Part shown: positions 55,309-63,661 of the stretch, piece by piece | Layout of the letters: the number at the start of each line of letters is the position of its first letter | Numbering within the stretch: the stretch's first letter is position 1 | Origin: Martinezella lusitana | Lineage (GTDB): Bacteria; Pseudomonadota; Alphaproteobacteria; Rhizobiales; Rhizobiaceae | Assembly (NCBI RefSeq): GCF_016901135.1 | Contig: NZ_JAFEVL010000003.1 | Location: 1-64,000, forward strand | Direction of reading: 5' to 3' | Length of the DNA: 64,000 nucleotides | Notes under the pieces: generated by a model | Seen by the model: the letters and a program-made list of their open reading frames with translations, nothing else | The model's database searches: none | Told to the model about the DNA's origin: nothing | Translations under genes and position numbers: made by a program

Positions 55309-56696
55309 TGCTTCCGCTCGCTCAACCAGTGCTCAAGATGATGGATGTCCGTTCCGCCGGCCACGAAAGCGGTATCCTCGAAGATTTCCCGGTGAAGCGG
55401 AAGATTGGTCGCGATCCCGTCGATCCTGGTATCCGCCAGCGCCACCTGCATGCGGCGGATCGCCTGATCGCGTGTCGGCGCATGGACGATCAGCTTGGCG
55501 ATCAGGGAGTCGTAATGGGGCGACACCTTGTAACCACTTGCCACATGGCTATCGACGCGGACACCGGGACCTGCCGGAAATCGTGCATCGACGATCCGGC
55601 CCGGAGAAGCCGCGAAGGTGAAAGGATCTTCCGCATTGATACGGCACTCAAAAGAATGGCCCGACGTCTGCACCTCAGCCTGGGACATCCCAAGCGGCAA
55701 GCCCTGGGCGACACGGATCTGTTCGCATACGATATCGATGCTCGAGGTCATTTCGGTTACCGGATGCTCGACCTGAAGACGCGTATTCATTTCGATGAAA
55801 TAGAATGCGCCGTTCTCGTAGAGAAACTCGAACGTACCCACGCCCCGATAGCCGATCCGGCGACATGCCTCGACGCAGCGCTCCCCGACAGCCGCCGCGA
55901 TATCGGCGGGTATGCCGGGCGCCGGCGCTTCCTCGACCACCTTTTGATGACGTCGCTGCATCGAGCAGTCGCGATGACCGAGCCACACGGCGTTGCCGTG
56001 GTTATCACAGAGAATCTGGATCTCGACATGCCGGGGATGTTCTAGGAATTTCTCGAGATAGAGCTCCGGCGTGCCGAAAGCTCTTCTGGCCTCTTCCCGC
56101 GTCACGGATACGGCATCTTCCAATGCCGAGGCGTCACGGACGACGCGCATGCCTCTTCCCCCACCGCCACCTGCCGCCTTCAGGATCACCGGATAGCCGA
56201 TGTCGCGGGCGATCTCCCTGATAGCGGCGATATCGTCGGGGAGCGCCGTATCCGGCCCAGGCACGCAGGGTACGCCGGCCTCGATCATGGCCCGCTTGGC
56301 GGCGATCTTGTCGCCCATCGTACGGATCGCCGAGGCGGGCGGCCCGATGAAAACCAGGCCGGCATCCTCCACGGCTTGCGCGAAACCCGCATTCTCCGAC
56401 AGGAACCCGTATCCCGGATGGATGGCCTCCGCACCCGTGGTTCGCGCGGCAAGCAGGATGGCGGCCTGATTGAGATAGGTTTGACCCGGCGCCGAAGGCC
56501 CGATGCAGATAAATTCGTCGGCCGTTGCCCCGTAGGGCGCGTCCCGATCGGCTTCCGAGCAGATCATGACCGAACGCAGGCCCAACTCGCGGCATGCCCG
56601 CTGGACGCGCAGCGCGATCTCGCCGCGATTGGCGATCAGCACGCTGCCGAACCGGCGCTCGCCCTCGACCCGGACTTTTCTTTTGCGCGGAGACAT
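55305..56696 (-). CDS. accC: Biotin carboxylase subunit
   Basis: This encodes 463 residues of ATP-grasp biotin carboxylase: VLIANRGEIALRVQRACREL, the glycine-rich loop AAGGGGGRGMRVV, KFLEHPRHVEIQI, the catalytic region EMNTRLQVEHPVTE and the C-terminal FECRINAEDPFTF. It carboxylates biotin on a carrier protein with bicarbonate and ATP. Its ATG shares one base with the carrier gene's stop (TGATG, 56694-56698). This is probably not the housekeeping fatty-acid enzyme, since it is locked in the oxoprolinase operon. Confidence 0.93.
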   Translation of the reverse strand: MSPRKRKVRVEGERRFGSVLIANRGEIALRVQRACRELGLRSVMICSEADRDAPYGATADEFICIGPSAPGQTYLNQAAILLAARTTGAEAIHPGYGFLSENAGFAQAVEDAGLVFIGPPASAIRTMGDKIAAKRAMIEAGVPCVPGPDTALPDDIAAIREIARDIGYPVILKAAGGGGGRGMRVVRDASALEDAVSVTREEARRAFGTPELYLEKFLEHPRHVEIQILCDNHGNAVWLGHRDCSMQRRHQKVVEEAPAPGIPADIAAAVGERCVEACRRIGYRGVGTFEFLYENGAFYFIEMNTRLQVEHPVTEMTSSIDIVCEQIRVAQGLPLGMSQAEVQTSGHSFECRINAEDPFTFAASPGRIVDARFPAGPGVRVDSHVASGYKVSPHYDSLIAKLIVHAPTRDQAIRRMQVALADTRIDGIATNLPLHREIFEDTAFVAGGTDIHHLEHWLSERKQ

Positions 56697-57136
56697 CAGC
56701 CGATCTCCATCAGCGGCTGACCCGCTTCCACTTCCTGCCCGTCACCGGCGAGGATGCGCAGGATCGCTCCGGCCTTTTGCGCCGACACCGTGTTGAAGAC
56801 TTTCATCGCCTCGATGATGCAGAGGCTCTGGCCCGCCTCGACCACATCGCCCACGTCGACGAACGGCTGCGCGCCGGGGCTTGGCGAACGATGCAGCAAT
56901 CCGAAAACAGGCGCGACCACCGTTTGGTCAGTCTTGTCGCCTTCGGCCTCGGCGGCATCCGTGACGACGGATGGCCGCGCAGGCTGCTGTCGCGCAACAC
57001 TTGGATTGCCCGCAGCTACCTGCCTGGAAATGCTGTTCGAGATTCGCACCGTCGTCCCGTCCTGGCTTACCACCAGCTCGGAAATTCGCGACCGACCGAC
57101 GAATTCGATCAGCGTTTTGATCTTTTGCAGATCCAT
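56696..57136 (-). CDS. accB: Biotin carboxyl carrier protein
   Basis: This encodes 146 residues. The N-terminus MDLQKIKTLIEFVGRSRISE is AccB-like, a flexible linker follows, then the biotinyl domain (APVFGLLHRSPSPGAQPFVD, GDVVEAGQSLCIIEAMKVFN) with the biotinylated Lys in EAMKV and an ending GQEVEAGQPLMEIG. It is the first gene of the operon; GGAGAG precedes ATG 57136. Confidence 0.93.
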   Translation of the reverse strand: MDLQKIKTLIEFVGRSRISELVVSQDGTTVRISNSISRQVAAGNPSVARQQPARPSVVTDAAEAEGDKTDQTVVAPVFGLLHRSPSPGAQPFVDVGDVVEAGQSLCIIEAMKVFNTVSAQKAGAILRILAGDGQEVEAGQPLMEIG

Positions 57137-57343
57137 GATCTCTCCACCATACACGGCGTTCGAACTGCCTCCCCGCGCCAGGCTGGAAGCGAGCGCAAGG
57201 CACGGCCGGCCAGTCGAAGCGATCAGGATAGTTACACAACGCCCCGCCTGATGGGGGCAAACAAAGTTTCAATGGAGTGTCATCTCCGGCTAACGACCGG
57301 CCGCCAGCAATGCAAAGATTTCGGCAATGCAGCTAAACACTGA

Positions 57344-57377
57344 ACAAACAAAAACCCGCGCCGGAAGGGCGCGGGTT
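57344..57377 (-). terminator. Rho-independent terminator of the ureidoglycine aminohydrolase gene
   Basis: The 10-bp stem AACCCGCGCC (57353-57362) with GGCGCGGGTT (57368-57377) encloses a five-base loop. On the minus strand it is followed by a T-rich run (TTTTGTTTG). It lies 20 bases after the stop of the gene at 57397 and separates it from the accB operon. Confidence 0.85.
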
Positions 57378-57396
57378 CCCGAAGAAGGTGTCGAGC

Positions 57397-58233
57397 CTAC
57401 CGGCGCGAACCGAAGGGGCGGAGCGTCATGTGGCGGTTGACGTCCTTGTAGAGCAGGTAGCGGAACGGGCCGGGGCCTCCGGCATAGCAGGCCTGCGGGC
57501 AGAAGGCGCGCAGCCACATGAAGTCGCCGGCTTCCACTTCCACCCAGTCCTGGTTCAGGCGATAGACGGCTTTGCCTTCCAGCACGTAGAGGCCGTGCTC
57601 CATGACATGGGTTTCCGCGAAGGGAATGACAGCACCGGGCTGGAGGGTGACGATCGTCACATGCATGTCATGGCGGAGATCGGAGGGATCTACGAAGCGG
57701 GTCGTCGCCCAGCGCCCTTCCGTGCCGGGCATGGTGGACGGCGTGACGTCCTTCTCGTTGAGGATGAGCGGTTCCGGATGATCCAGCCCTTCGACAGCTT
57801 CATAGGCCTTGCGGATCCAGTGGAAGCGGGCATGGGTGCCGCCGCGGTTGTGCAGCGACCACGTCAGGCCCGGCGGCAGGAAGGCATAGCCGCCCGGCTG
57901 GAGAATGTGCTTGCCGGCCGGCAGCGTCAGTTCAACCTCGCCATCGACGACGAAGAGCACGCCTTCGGCTTCCGGATCCTGCTCCGGCCGGTCGCTACCA
58001 CCGCCCGGCGCCACTTCCATGACATATTGGGAAAAGGTCTCGGCGAAGCCGGAGAGCGGGCGGGCAATCACCCAACAGCGCGTGTCGTTCCAGAAGGGCA
58101 GGAAGCTGGTGACGATGTCCTGCATCACCCCCTTGGGGATGACCGCATAGGCCTCCGTGAATACAGCTCTTCCTGTCAGGAGATCACTTTGCGGCGGATG
58201 GCCGCCAAGGGAAGAGTAGTAGTTTCTTTGCAT
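57397..58233 (-). CDS. allE: (S)-ureidoglycine aminohydrolase
   Basis: This encodes 278 residues of the double-cupin family that releases ammonia from ureidoglycine in allantoin (purine) breakdown. The N-terminal cupin has GGGSDRPEQDPEAEGVLFVV, where Glu and metal ligands lie, and LQPGGYAFLPPGLTWSLHN. The C-terminal cupin has MEHGLYVLEGKAVYRLNQDW and a VEVEAGDFMWLRAFCPQACY block. Length and both cupins match the family closely. No other allantoin genes are nearby, so it is either an orphan or part of a pathway elsewhere. A clear terminator follows. Confidence 0.9.
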   Translation of the reverse strand: MQRNYYSSLGGHPPQSDLLTGRAVFTEAYAVIPKGVMQDIVTSFLPFWNDTRCWVIARPLSGFAETFSQYVMEVAPGGGSDRPEQDPEAEGVLFVVDGEVELTLPAGKHILQPGGYAFLPPGLTWSLHNRGGTHARFHWIRKAYEAVEGLDHPEPLILNEKDVTPSTMPGTEGRWATTRFVDPSDLRHDMHVTIVTLQPGAVIPFAETHVMEHGLYVLEGKAVYRLNQDWVEVEAGDFMWLRAFCPQACYAGGPGPFRYLLYKDVNRHMTLRPFGSRR

Positions 58234-58656
58234 CGTCTGGGCCCTTCGTTCTCAGAGTTCCGGAAGGCTGCGGCATTCGCCTCCGCCTCCATATTAGATG
58301 GTGTCAGAGCCTTAACAAGGATATCCGGGGACACCTGCAAGCCTCCACGCACAAGACTACTCCGGATCTGGGACAATATCCTCCCATCGTTCCACCGGAT
58401 CTTTCGTGTTGTCGCACTCAATCAGGAACTGAAGGTGGTGAATCGCCGTACTCCGAAGTCGGCGGGAATATTTATCAAGATTCTCACAGGCGTCGAGGTC
58501 GGCGAATTCGTTTTCGCCAACCCACCTTTTCAGAACATCGAATCGAAGGTGTATCGATCCCCCCGGTTGGGTACAAAGCAAGCCTCGGGCTTAGCGCCAA
58601 TTGACGCCGCTGGTCGTCGTCGGTGAGGGAGTATCCCTCCCGTCAGCCAACTTGCC
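58234..58656. other. Intergenic region upstream of allE
   Basis: It holds the allE promoter at its left end by position. A minus-strand frame at 58357-58581 is described separately; otherwise nothing is supported. Confidence 0.35.
58357..58581 (-). CDS. Possible small hypothetical protein
   Basis: A 74-codon frame has protein-like composition: LKRWVGENEFADLDACENLD, then HHLQFLIECDNTKDPVERWE and an acidic end. No family is recognised and no good ribosome binding site was found, so it may be chance or a degraded gene. Confidence 0.25.
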   Translation of the reverse strand: MLCTQPGGSIHLRFDVLKRWVGENEFADLDACENLDKYSRRLRSTAIHHLQFLIECDNTKDPVERWEDIVPDPE

Positions 58657-59466
58657 TTAAATCGCCTCCCTCGGATGCGGAGTATCTTCATAGGCGCCCC
58701 AGATCGATTGATCCAGATTGATGGTAGCGCCGGTCATCAGACCGGATTCCTCGGAAGACAAATAGGCGACAGCGCGCGCAACCTCGGCCGGCTCTACAAG
58801 CCGGCCGAAGGGTTGATTGGCAGCCGCCTTCGCCAACCAATCGTCATCAGCACCATGATACTCCCGTTGGATGCGGTCCTCACCATCGCTTGCCATCCAG
58901 CCGATATTGAGTGCGTTGACCCTGATCCGGTTTCTCAAGAGCGCAAAGGCGGTGTTGCGGGTCAGCGTGTCGAGCGCTCCCTTGGATGAGCAATAGGCGC
59001 TGATGAAGGGCTGCCCGGCCATCGACGACATCGAGGAGATGTTGACGATCGTGCCCTCGATGGCATTGGCGATCATGTTCTTGATCGCGTCCTGCATCAG
59101 AAAGAACGGCGCACGCACATTGACCGCGAAGATCCGGTCGAACAGCTCCGGATCGGTATCGAGAATAGTGCCCCGGTCGGTGATCGCTGCGACATTGACC
59201 AGGGCGTCGATCCGGCCGAACCGCTCGGCCGCTGCGTCTATGACCTTGCGACAATCCTCAACCCGGCCGAGATCGGCTGCGACGAAGACGACCGGCGTGC
59301 CATATCGGTCAACGATCTCCCGTGCCTTGGCCTCGCCCTTGGCGGTGCTGCGGCCGCAGATCGTAATCCCCGCAGCGCCGCGCTCGGCAAAAAGACGTGC
59401 GACTTCCGCACCCAGGCCCTGCGTGCCGCCGGTGACGACGGCAAATTTTCCATCCAGGCGATTCAT
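58657..59466 (-). CDS. Short-chain dehydrogenase/reductase paired with a dioxygenase
   Basis: This encodes 269 residues. NAD motif VVTGGTQGLGAEVARLF, VNVAAITDRG in place of NNAG, catalytic Ser in NISSMSSMAG and Tyr in SAYCSSKGAL (YxxxK). A GATINLDQSIWG-type end closes the fold. It starts seven bases after the phytanoyl-CoA dioxygenase-like gene, so they are one operon. It probably oxidises the alcohol made by the dioxygenase (inference). Confidence 0.9.
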   Translation of the reverse strand: MNRLDGKFAVVTGGTQGLGAEVARLFAERGAAGITICGRSTAKGEAKAREIVDRYGTPVVFVAADLGRVEDCRKVIDAAAERFGRIDALVNVAAITDRGTILDTDPELFDRIFAVNVRAPFFLMQDAIKNMIANAIEGTIVNISSMSSMAGQPFISAYCSSKGALDTLTRNTAFALLRNRIRVNALNIGWMASDGEDRIQREYHGADDDWLAKAAANQPFGRLVEPAEVARAVAYLSSEESGLMTGATINLDQSIWGAYEDTPHPREAI

Positions 59467-59473
59467 CGGACCC

Positions 59474-60667
59474 TCACGCCTCCCTGCGTGCTGCGTGAGC
59501 CGCGATCAGCTCCGCAAAGCGCCCAGCATCCACCTTGGCGTCGATGGCCTCGGCCATGATCTGAGCCTGCGTTTTCGGTGCAAGGCCTCCGACCGGCGGA
59601 TCGCTGTCGAGATTGGTGGGGAAGGCATAGCCTTCGGCAGTCGATGCGATCACATTGGCCGCCTCGGCGCGGTTCAGCGTGCCTGCCTCAAGTGCAGCGA
59701 GCAGCGGGGGATAGACAGTGACCGACATCCGGTTCCGGTTGATGCTTTCCATTGCCCGTCCGAATGCCGATGACACCTGCAGGAGATTTGCCATGCGATA
59801 GATGTCCGTTGAGACATTGTTGCCGGCGCCATGCATGACCGCCGGGTTGAAGAAGACGGCATCGCCCTTCTGCAGCGGCAGCTGCACATGATGCTCCGCG
59901 AAATACGCCTGGAACTCCGGACGGCCGAAGGCGATGTAGCCTTCGAAGAACGTCTGAGAATAGGGCAGAAACAGCGTCGGCCCGCTTTCGAGCGGCATGT
60001 CGCAATGCGCGACGGCTCCTTGCAGGGTGAGCAGCGGCGAAACGGCGTGGATATGTCCGGGATAGGCCTGCATCTGCTGGGGCGTCATGAAGCCAAGGTG
60101 GTAGTCGCGATGCGGTTTCTGCGCGGTGCCGCCCGGATTGACCCGGTTCATCTGCGCGGTCATCTGGTAGCCCGTACCGAGCCAGGCTTCCGATACCATG
60201 GCGATGGCGGTGGAGGCATAGTAGCGGGCGAAATTCTCCGGATCCGCCAGGCAGTGCTTCTCAAGCGAGTTCCAGATGCGGTCATTGGCGCCGGGCTTGG
60301 CAAAGTGGTCGCCCGCGCCTTTGCCCTTCTCGCGCTCGTCGCGGACGATTGCGTCGAACACGCCAGTGGCACGGTCGACGACCGCAGCGTCCGGCATGGC
60401 GTTCTTGATGGCGATGATGCCGGGACCGGAGGTGAATGCTTCGACCCATTCAGCCATCAGCGCGCGGCGATCGTGTTCGTCTCCTGCGGCGTTCCGAACC
60501 TTCTCGCCATCATAGATGAGGATGTTCTTCTCGATTCCGTCGGCAAACGGCCAGTCTGCAGGGTCAGCAGTCTTTTCGACCAAGGTCCTGAAATGATCGA
60601 AATTGCCGCAATCGGCCGAAAGCCAAACTTTCCGGCTGCGCCGGCTGGCGAGCGTTTGAGTGTCCAT
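59474..60667 (-). CDS. Phytanoyl-CoA dioxygenase family Fe(II)/2-oxoglutarate enzyme
   Basis: This encodes 397 residues. The iron ligands HxD are in PHRDYHLGFM and the distal His in MHGAGNNVSTD; a 2-oxoglutarate-binding Arg is expected shortly after it (IYRMANLLQ). Members hydroxylate varied small molecules, including quaternary amines, ectoine and phosphonates. The substrate is not evident. It is divergent from a LacI-type regulator, which suggests induction by a sugar-like or polyol compound. It forms an operon with the SDR downstream. Confidence 0.88.
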   Translation of the reverse strand: MDTQTLASRRSRKVWLSADCGNFDHFRTLVEKTADPADWPFADGIEKNILIYDGEKVRNAAGDEHDRRALMAEWVEAFTSGPGIIAIKNAMPDAAVVDRATGVFDAIVRDEREKGKGAGDHFAKPGANDRIWNSLEKHCLADPENFARYYASTAIAMVSEAWLGTGYQMTAQMNRVNPGGTAQKPHRDYHLGFMTPQQMQAYPGHIHAVSPLLTLQGAVAHCDMPLESGPTLFLPYSQTFFEGYIAFGRPEFQAYFAEHHVQLPLQKGDAVFFNPAVMHGAGNNVSTDIYRMANLLQVSSAFGRAMESINRNRMSVTVYPPLLAALEAGTLNRAEAANVIASTAEGYAFPTNLDSDPPVGGLAPKTQAQIMAEAIDAKVDAGRFAELIAAHAARREA

Positions 60668-60774
60668 AATGATCTCCTCCCGAAGTGGTGTTGGACTTAT
60701 GCATTGATCGTAGTATCCGCCCGGCCTATGAGAAAGGCAGAAAAGCCCTCAAAAACACCTCAAAAGGAATACCG

Positions 60775-61794
60775 GTGACATCACGCTTTCCTTTGAAGGA
60801 TATCGCCTTGCAGGCCGGCCTCAGTCTGGCGACAGTCGACCGGGTGATGCATGAACGCGTGGGCGTTCGCGCCGTCACGCGGGCGCGGGTCGCTGCGGCA
60901 ATTTCCGAGCTGGAACGGCAGTATCTACAATCGGGCCTCGCCGGGCGGCGCTTCGTCATCGATGTCGTGATGGACACGCCTCAGCGCTTTTCCACGACGG
61001 TGCGCGAAGCATTCGAGGCCGAACTGCCCGGCATGCGTCCCGCTTCGTTTTCTGCACGATTTCACGTCGCCGAGACAATGAGCGAGCAGGAGCTACTGTC
61101 CATCCTGCGCGCCATACGCCGGCGCGGGAGCCATGGCGTTGTCCTGAAGGCCGCTTCGACGCCGGCGATTGCCGAGCTTGCTTCCCAGCTTATGGCGGCA
61201 AAAATTCCGGTCGTCACGCTGGTGACCGATCTGCCGGCGAGCTCCCGGATTGGCTATGTCGGCATGGACAACCGGGTGGCGGGAGCGACAACGGCCTATC
61301 TGCTCGGGCGCATGGCGGGAGAACGGGCGGGCAAAGTGCTGGTGACGCTGTCGAGCAGGCTCTTTGCCGGTGAAGACGAGCGCGAACAGGGATTCCGCAA
61401 TGTGCTCGCCGAACGATTTCCCTGGCTGTCCGTCGCGCGGATCTCCGAAGGTTTCGGCGTCGATCGCACGACAGAACTGCTCGTTCGCGATGCGCTGGAA
61501 CAGGAACCGGACATTCGCGCAGTTTACTCGATCGGAGGCGGCAATCGCGCCATATTGAAAGCCTTCGCCGAAGCCCGGCGCGAATGCACGGTCTTTGCGG
61601 CTCATGATCTCGATCATGACAATATCAAGCTTCTGGCCGCTGGCGATATTACCTTCGTCATTCATCACGATCTGCGGCACGACGCCCGCAGCGCTTGCCA
61701 GCTCGTGCTTGCCTATCACCGGATGCTGCCGGCCGACTTCCAGGTGGCGCAGTCGCGGGTTGCGATCGCGACGCCCTTTGATCCCTCGCACTGA
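60775..61794 (+). CDS. LacI-family transcriptional regulator
   Basis: This encodes 339 residues. The helix-turn-helix is at the very start (FPLKDIALQAGLSLATVDRV, then MHERVGVRAVTRARVAAAIS). A ribose-binding-type effector domain follows (IGYVGMDNRVAGATTAYLLG, IRAVYSIGGGNRAILKAFAE). GTG 60775 with AAGGA upstream is the start; the longer frame to 60685 has no domain. It is divergent from the dioxygenase gene by 107 bases and probably represses that operon. Confidence 0.92.
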   Translation: MTSRFPLKDIALQAGLSLATVDRVMHERVGVRAVTRARVAAAISELERQYLQSGLAGRRFVIDVVMDTPQRFSTTVREAFEAELPGMRPASFSARFHVAETMSEQELLSILRAIRRRGSHGVVLKAASTPAIAELASQLMAAKIPVVTLVTDLPASSRIGYVGMDNRVAGATTAYLLGRMAGERAGKVLVTLSSRLFAGEDEREQGFRNVLAERFPWLSVARISEGFGVDRTTELLVRDALEQEPDIRAVYSIGGGNRAILKAFAEARRECTVFAAHDLDHDNIKLLAAGDITFVIHHDLRHDARSACQLVLAYHRMLPADFQVAQSRVAIATPFDPSH

Positions 61795-61817
61795 CACGCA
61801 GCTTGGCTCAGACACAA

Positions 61818-62699
61818 TCACTTCGTTAGCTGATCAGCACGGGAAAGAAAGAGCGAGAGAGTTGGCGAGGTGTTGGTCCGATTGTATCCAATAACCAGAT
61901 CGATGGTGGGCGCTTCGCCTTTGAGGGGGCGGCTGGTGACGGACCATGGCAGGAAGTTCTCCGCATAGGCAGGGAGCAAAGCCACGCCTCTCGTCGAGGC
62001 GATCAACGACATCGCCATGGTAAGATTGTGGACACGGTGGGCGGGCTCGATGTCGAGGTCGTTGGCAGCCAGATATCTCTCGATGGATGCTCGCATCGGG
62101 CCGGCGATGTTCGATCCGCTGATGAAAAGCTCGCCGGCAAGTTCCCGTACGTCCACGCTCTCGCACGCTGCAAGGCGATGGTCACTTGGCATGATCACGA
62201 CGAACGGTTCGCGCGTGACGGTGATATAGCTGAGGTTGGGCCAGTTGGGCTCGGCCCTCATGAAGGCGACATCCAGCTTGCCCGTCGCAAGTAGCTGGGC
62301 GAGGTCGGGCGAGTGCTCGCTTGATATCGTCATCGCGATATTCCGCAACTCGTCGGTCAATAAGCATGTCGCCTTCGCGAGCCAGTTGACCTCCTGGCCG
62401 CTGAGGAAGCCGACGGCGAAGACAGGTTTCAGCGGTTTCGCCGCCCGGCGCGCCGCTTCTACCGCGGTCTCGGCCTGTGCCAGCGCCAGCCTGGCATGAT
62501 CGAGAAAGACCTTGCCTGCCGCGGTTAACTCGATGCCATGCACGCTGCGGTTCATCAGCGGGACGCCGACTTCATATTCGAGATCGCGGATTTGCCGGCT
62601 GAGGGAAGGCTGGGCCGTATGCAGCCTTTTCTCGGCGGCAAGCGTCAGGCTGCCTTCTTCGGCGACGGCGACGAAATAGCGAAGATGTCTCAGTTCCAT
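61818..62699 (-). CDS. LysR-family regulator (CatM/BenM-like group)
   Basis: This encodes 293 residues beginning MELRHLRYFVAVAEEGSLTL, then AAEKRLHTAQPSLSRQIRDL and VPLMNRSVHGIELTAAGKVF. The start and the HTAQPSLSRQIRDLE core are typical of LysR proteins that respond to aromatic or small acid inducers. ATG 62699 matches the family start. It is divergent from the SDR gene at 62851 and likely controls it and the following hydrolase. Confidence 0.93.
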   Translation of the reverse strand: MELRHLRYFVAVAEEGSLTLAAEKRLHTAQPSLSRQIRDLEYEVGVPLMNRSVHGIELTAAGKVFLDHARLALAQAETAVEAARRAAKPLKPVFAVGFLSGQEVNWLAKATCLLTDELRNIAMTISSEHSPDLAQLLATGKLDVAFMRAEPNWPNLSYITVTREPFVVIMPSDHRLAACESVDVRELAGELFISGSNIAGPMRASIERYLAANDLDIEPAHRVHNLTMAMSLIASTRGVALLPAYAENFLPWSVTSRPLKGEAPTIDLVIGYNRTNTSPTLSLFLSRADQLTK

Positions 62700-62850
62700 G
62701 AGCGTTCCATGCCTTGGAGGTATGAGGGCAAGCTTACAAAGTCTTTTTCGATGGCGCCAGCAATACCTAAGTTCAGCCCAACAGAAACGAACTGGCCGCG
62801 ACCCCACGGAACTCCGCCGGGCGAAGGCCATATCTTGAAGGACTGGAAAC

Positions 62851-63597
62851 ATGAGTACTCAAGTTGTTTTGATTACCGGTGGACTGACCGGCATCGGGCG
62901 TGCAGCCGCTATCGCCTTTGCCAAGAAGGGCGCGAAGGTCGTCGTCGCCGGTCGGCGTGACGAGGCTGGTCGAGCGCTCGTCGAGGAACTGCGCTCCTTC
63001 GGTTCGGAGGCCGAGTTCGTTAACGCCGACGTCCGCAAGGAGGAGGATGTCCGCGCCATGGTCGACAAGACCGTCGCCCGGTTCGGCCGTCTCGATGTCG
63101 CCGTCAACAATGCCGCCACCGAAGGCGATCGCGGTCTGATCACCGAGCAGACGTCCGAAAGCTTCGCCGCGACGTTTGACACCAACGTTCTCGGCGTGGT
63201 CCTGAGCATGAAGCACGAAGTGCGTGCCATGCAGGCGCAGGGGAGCGGCAGCATCATCAACATCTCCTCGACCTATGGTCATGAGGGCGCGGCCGGCGCT
63301 TCGATTTACGTCGGCGCCAAACATGCAGTCGAAGGCATCACCAAGTCGGTGGCGCTCGAAGTCGCCAAGTCCGGAATTCGAGTGAATGCCGTCGCGCCCG
63401 GCCCCACCGACACCGGCATGCTCACGCGCTTCACGGAGACGGCGGAGAACAAGGCGGTTCTTGCGGGGCAAGTCCCGCTGGGTCGGCTCGGCCTTTCCGA
63501 AGAGGTCGCCGACGGCATCGTCTTCATGGGGTCGGATGAGGCGAGGTTCGTCACGGGTCACGTCCTCAACGTCGACGGCGGGCACAGCGCCAACTGA
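62851..63597 (+). CDS. Short-chain dehydrogenase/reductase
   Basis: This encodes 248 residues. It has VVLITGGLTGIGRAAAIAFA, VNNAATEGDRGL, catalytic Ser in INISSTYGHEGAAG and Tyr in SIYVGAKHAVEG, with the end GHVLNVDGGHSAN. It is a glucose/ribitol-dehydrogenase-like classical SDR of unknown substrate. It is regulated with the downstream alpha/beta hydrolase, probably by the divergent LysR protein. Confidence 0.92.
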   Translation: MSTQVVLITGGLTGIGRAAAIAFAKKGAKVVVAGRRDEAGRALVEELRSFGSEAEFVNADVRKEEDVRAMVDKTVARFGRLDVAVNNAATEGDRGLITEQTSESFAATFDTNVLGVVLSMKHEVRAMQAQGSGSIINISSTYGHEGAAGASIYVGAKHAVEGITKSVALEVAKSGIRVNAVAPGPTDTGMLTRFTETAENKAVLAGQVPLGRLGLSEEVADGIVFMGSDEARFVTGHVLNVDGGHSAN

Positions 63598-63603
63598 TCC
63601 TGC

Positions 63604-63630
63604 CAGGCGCGGAGCAAATCTCCGCGCCTG
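63604..63630 (+). terminator. Intercistronic hairpin after the SDR gene
   Basis: CAGGCGCGGAG (63604-63614) and CTCCGCGCCTG (63620-63630) form a perfect 11-bp stem with a five-base loop, followed by ATTTCGG. The T-run is short, so it may attenuate or stabilise mRNA between the SDR and the hydrolase rather than stop transcription. Confidence 0.55.
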
Positions 63631-63661
63631 ATTTCGGCCGATAAACACCAAGGGACAACCA

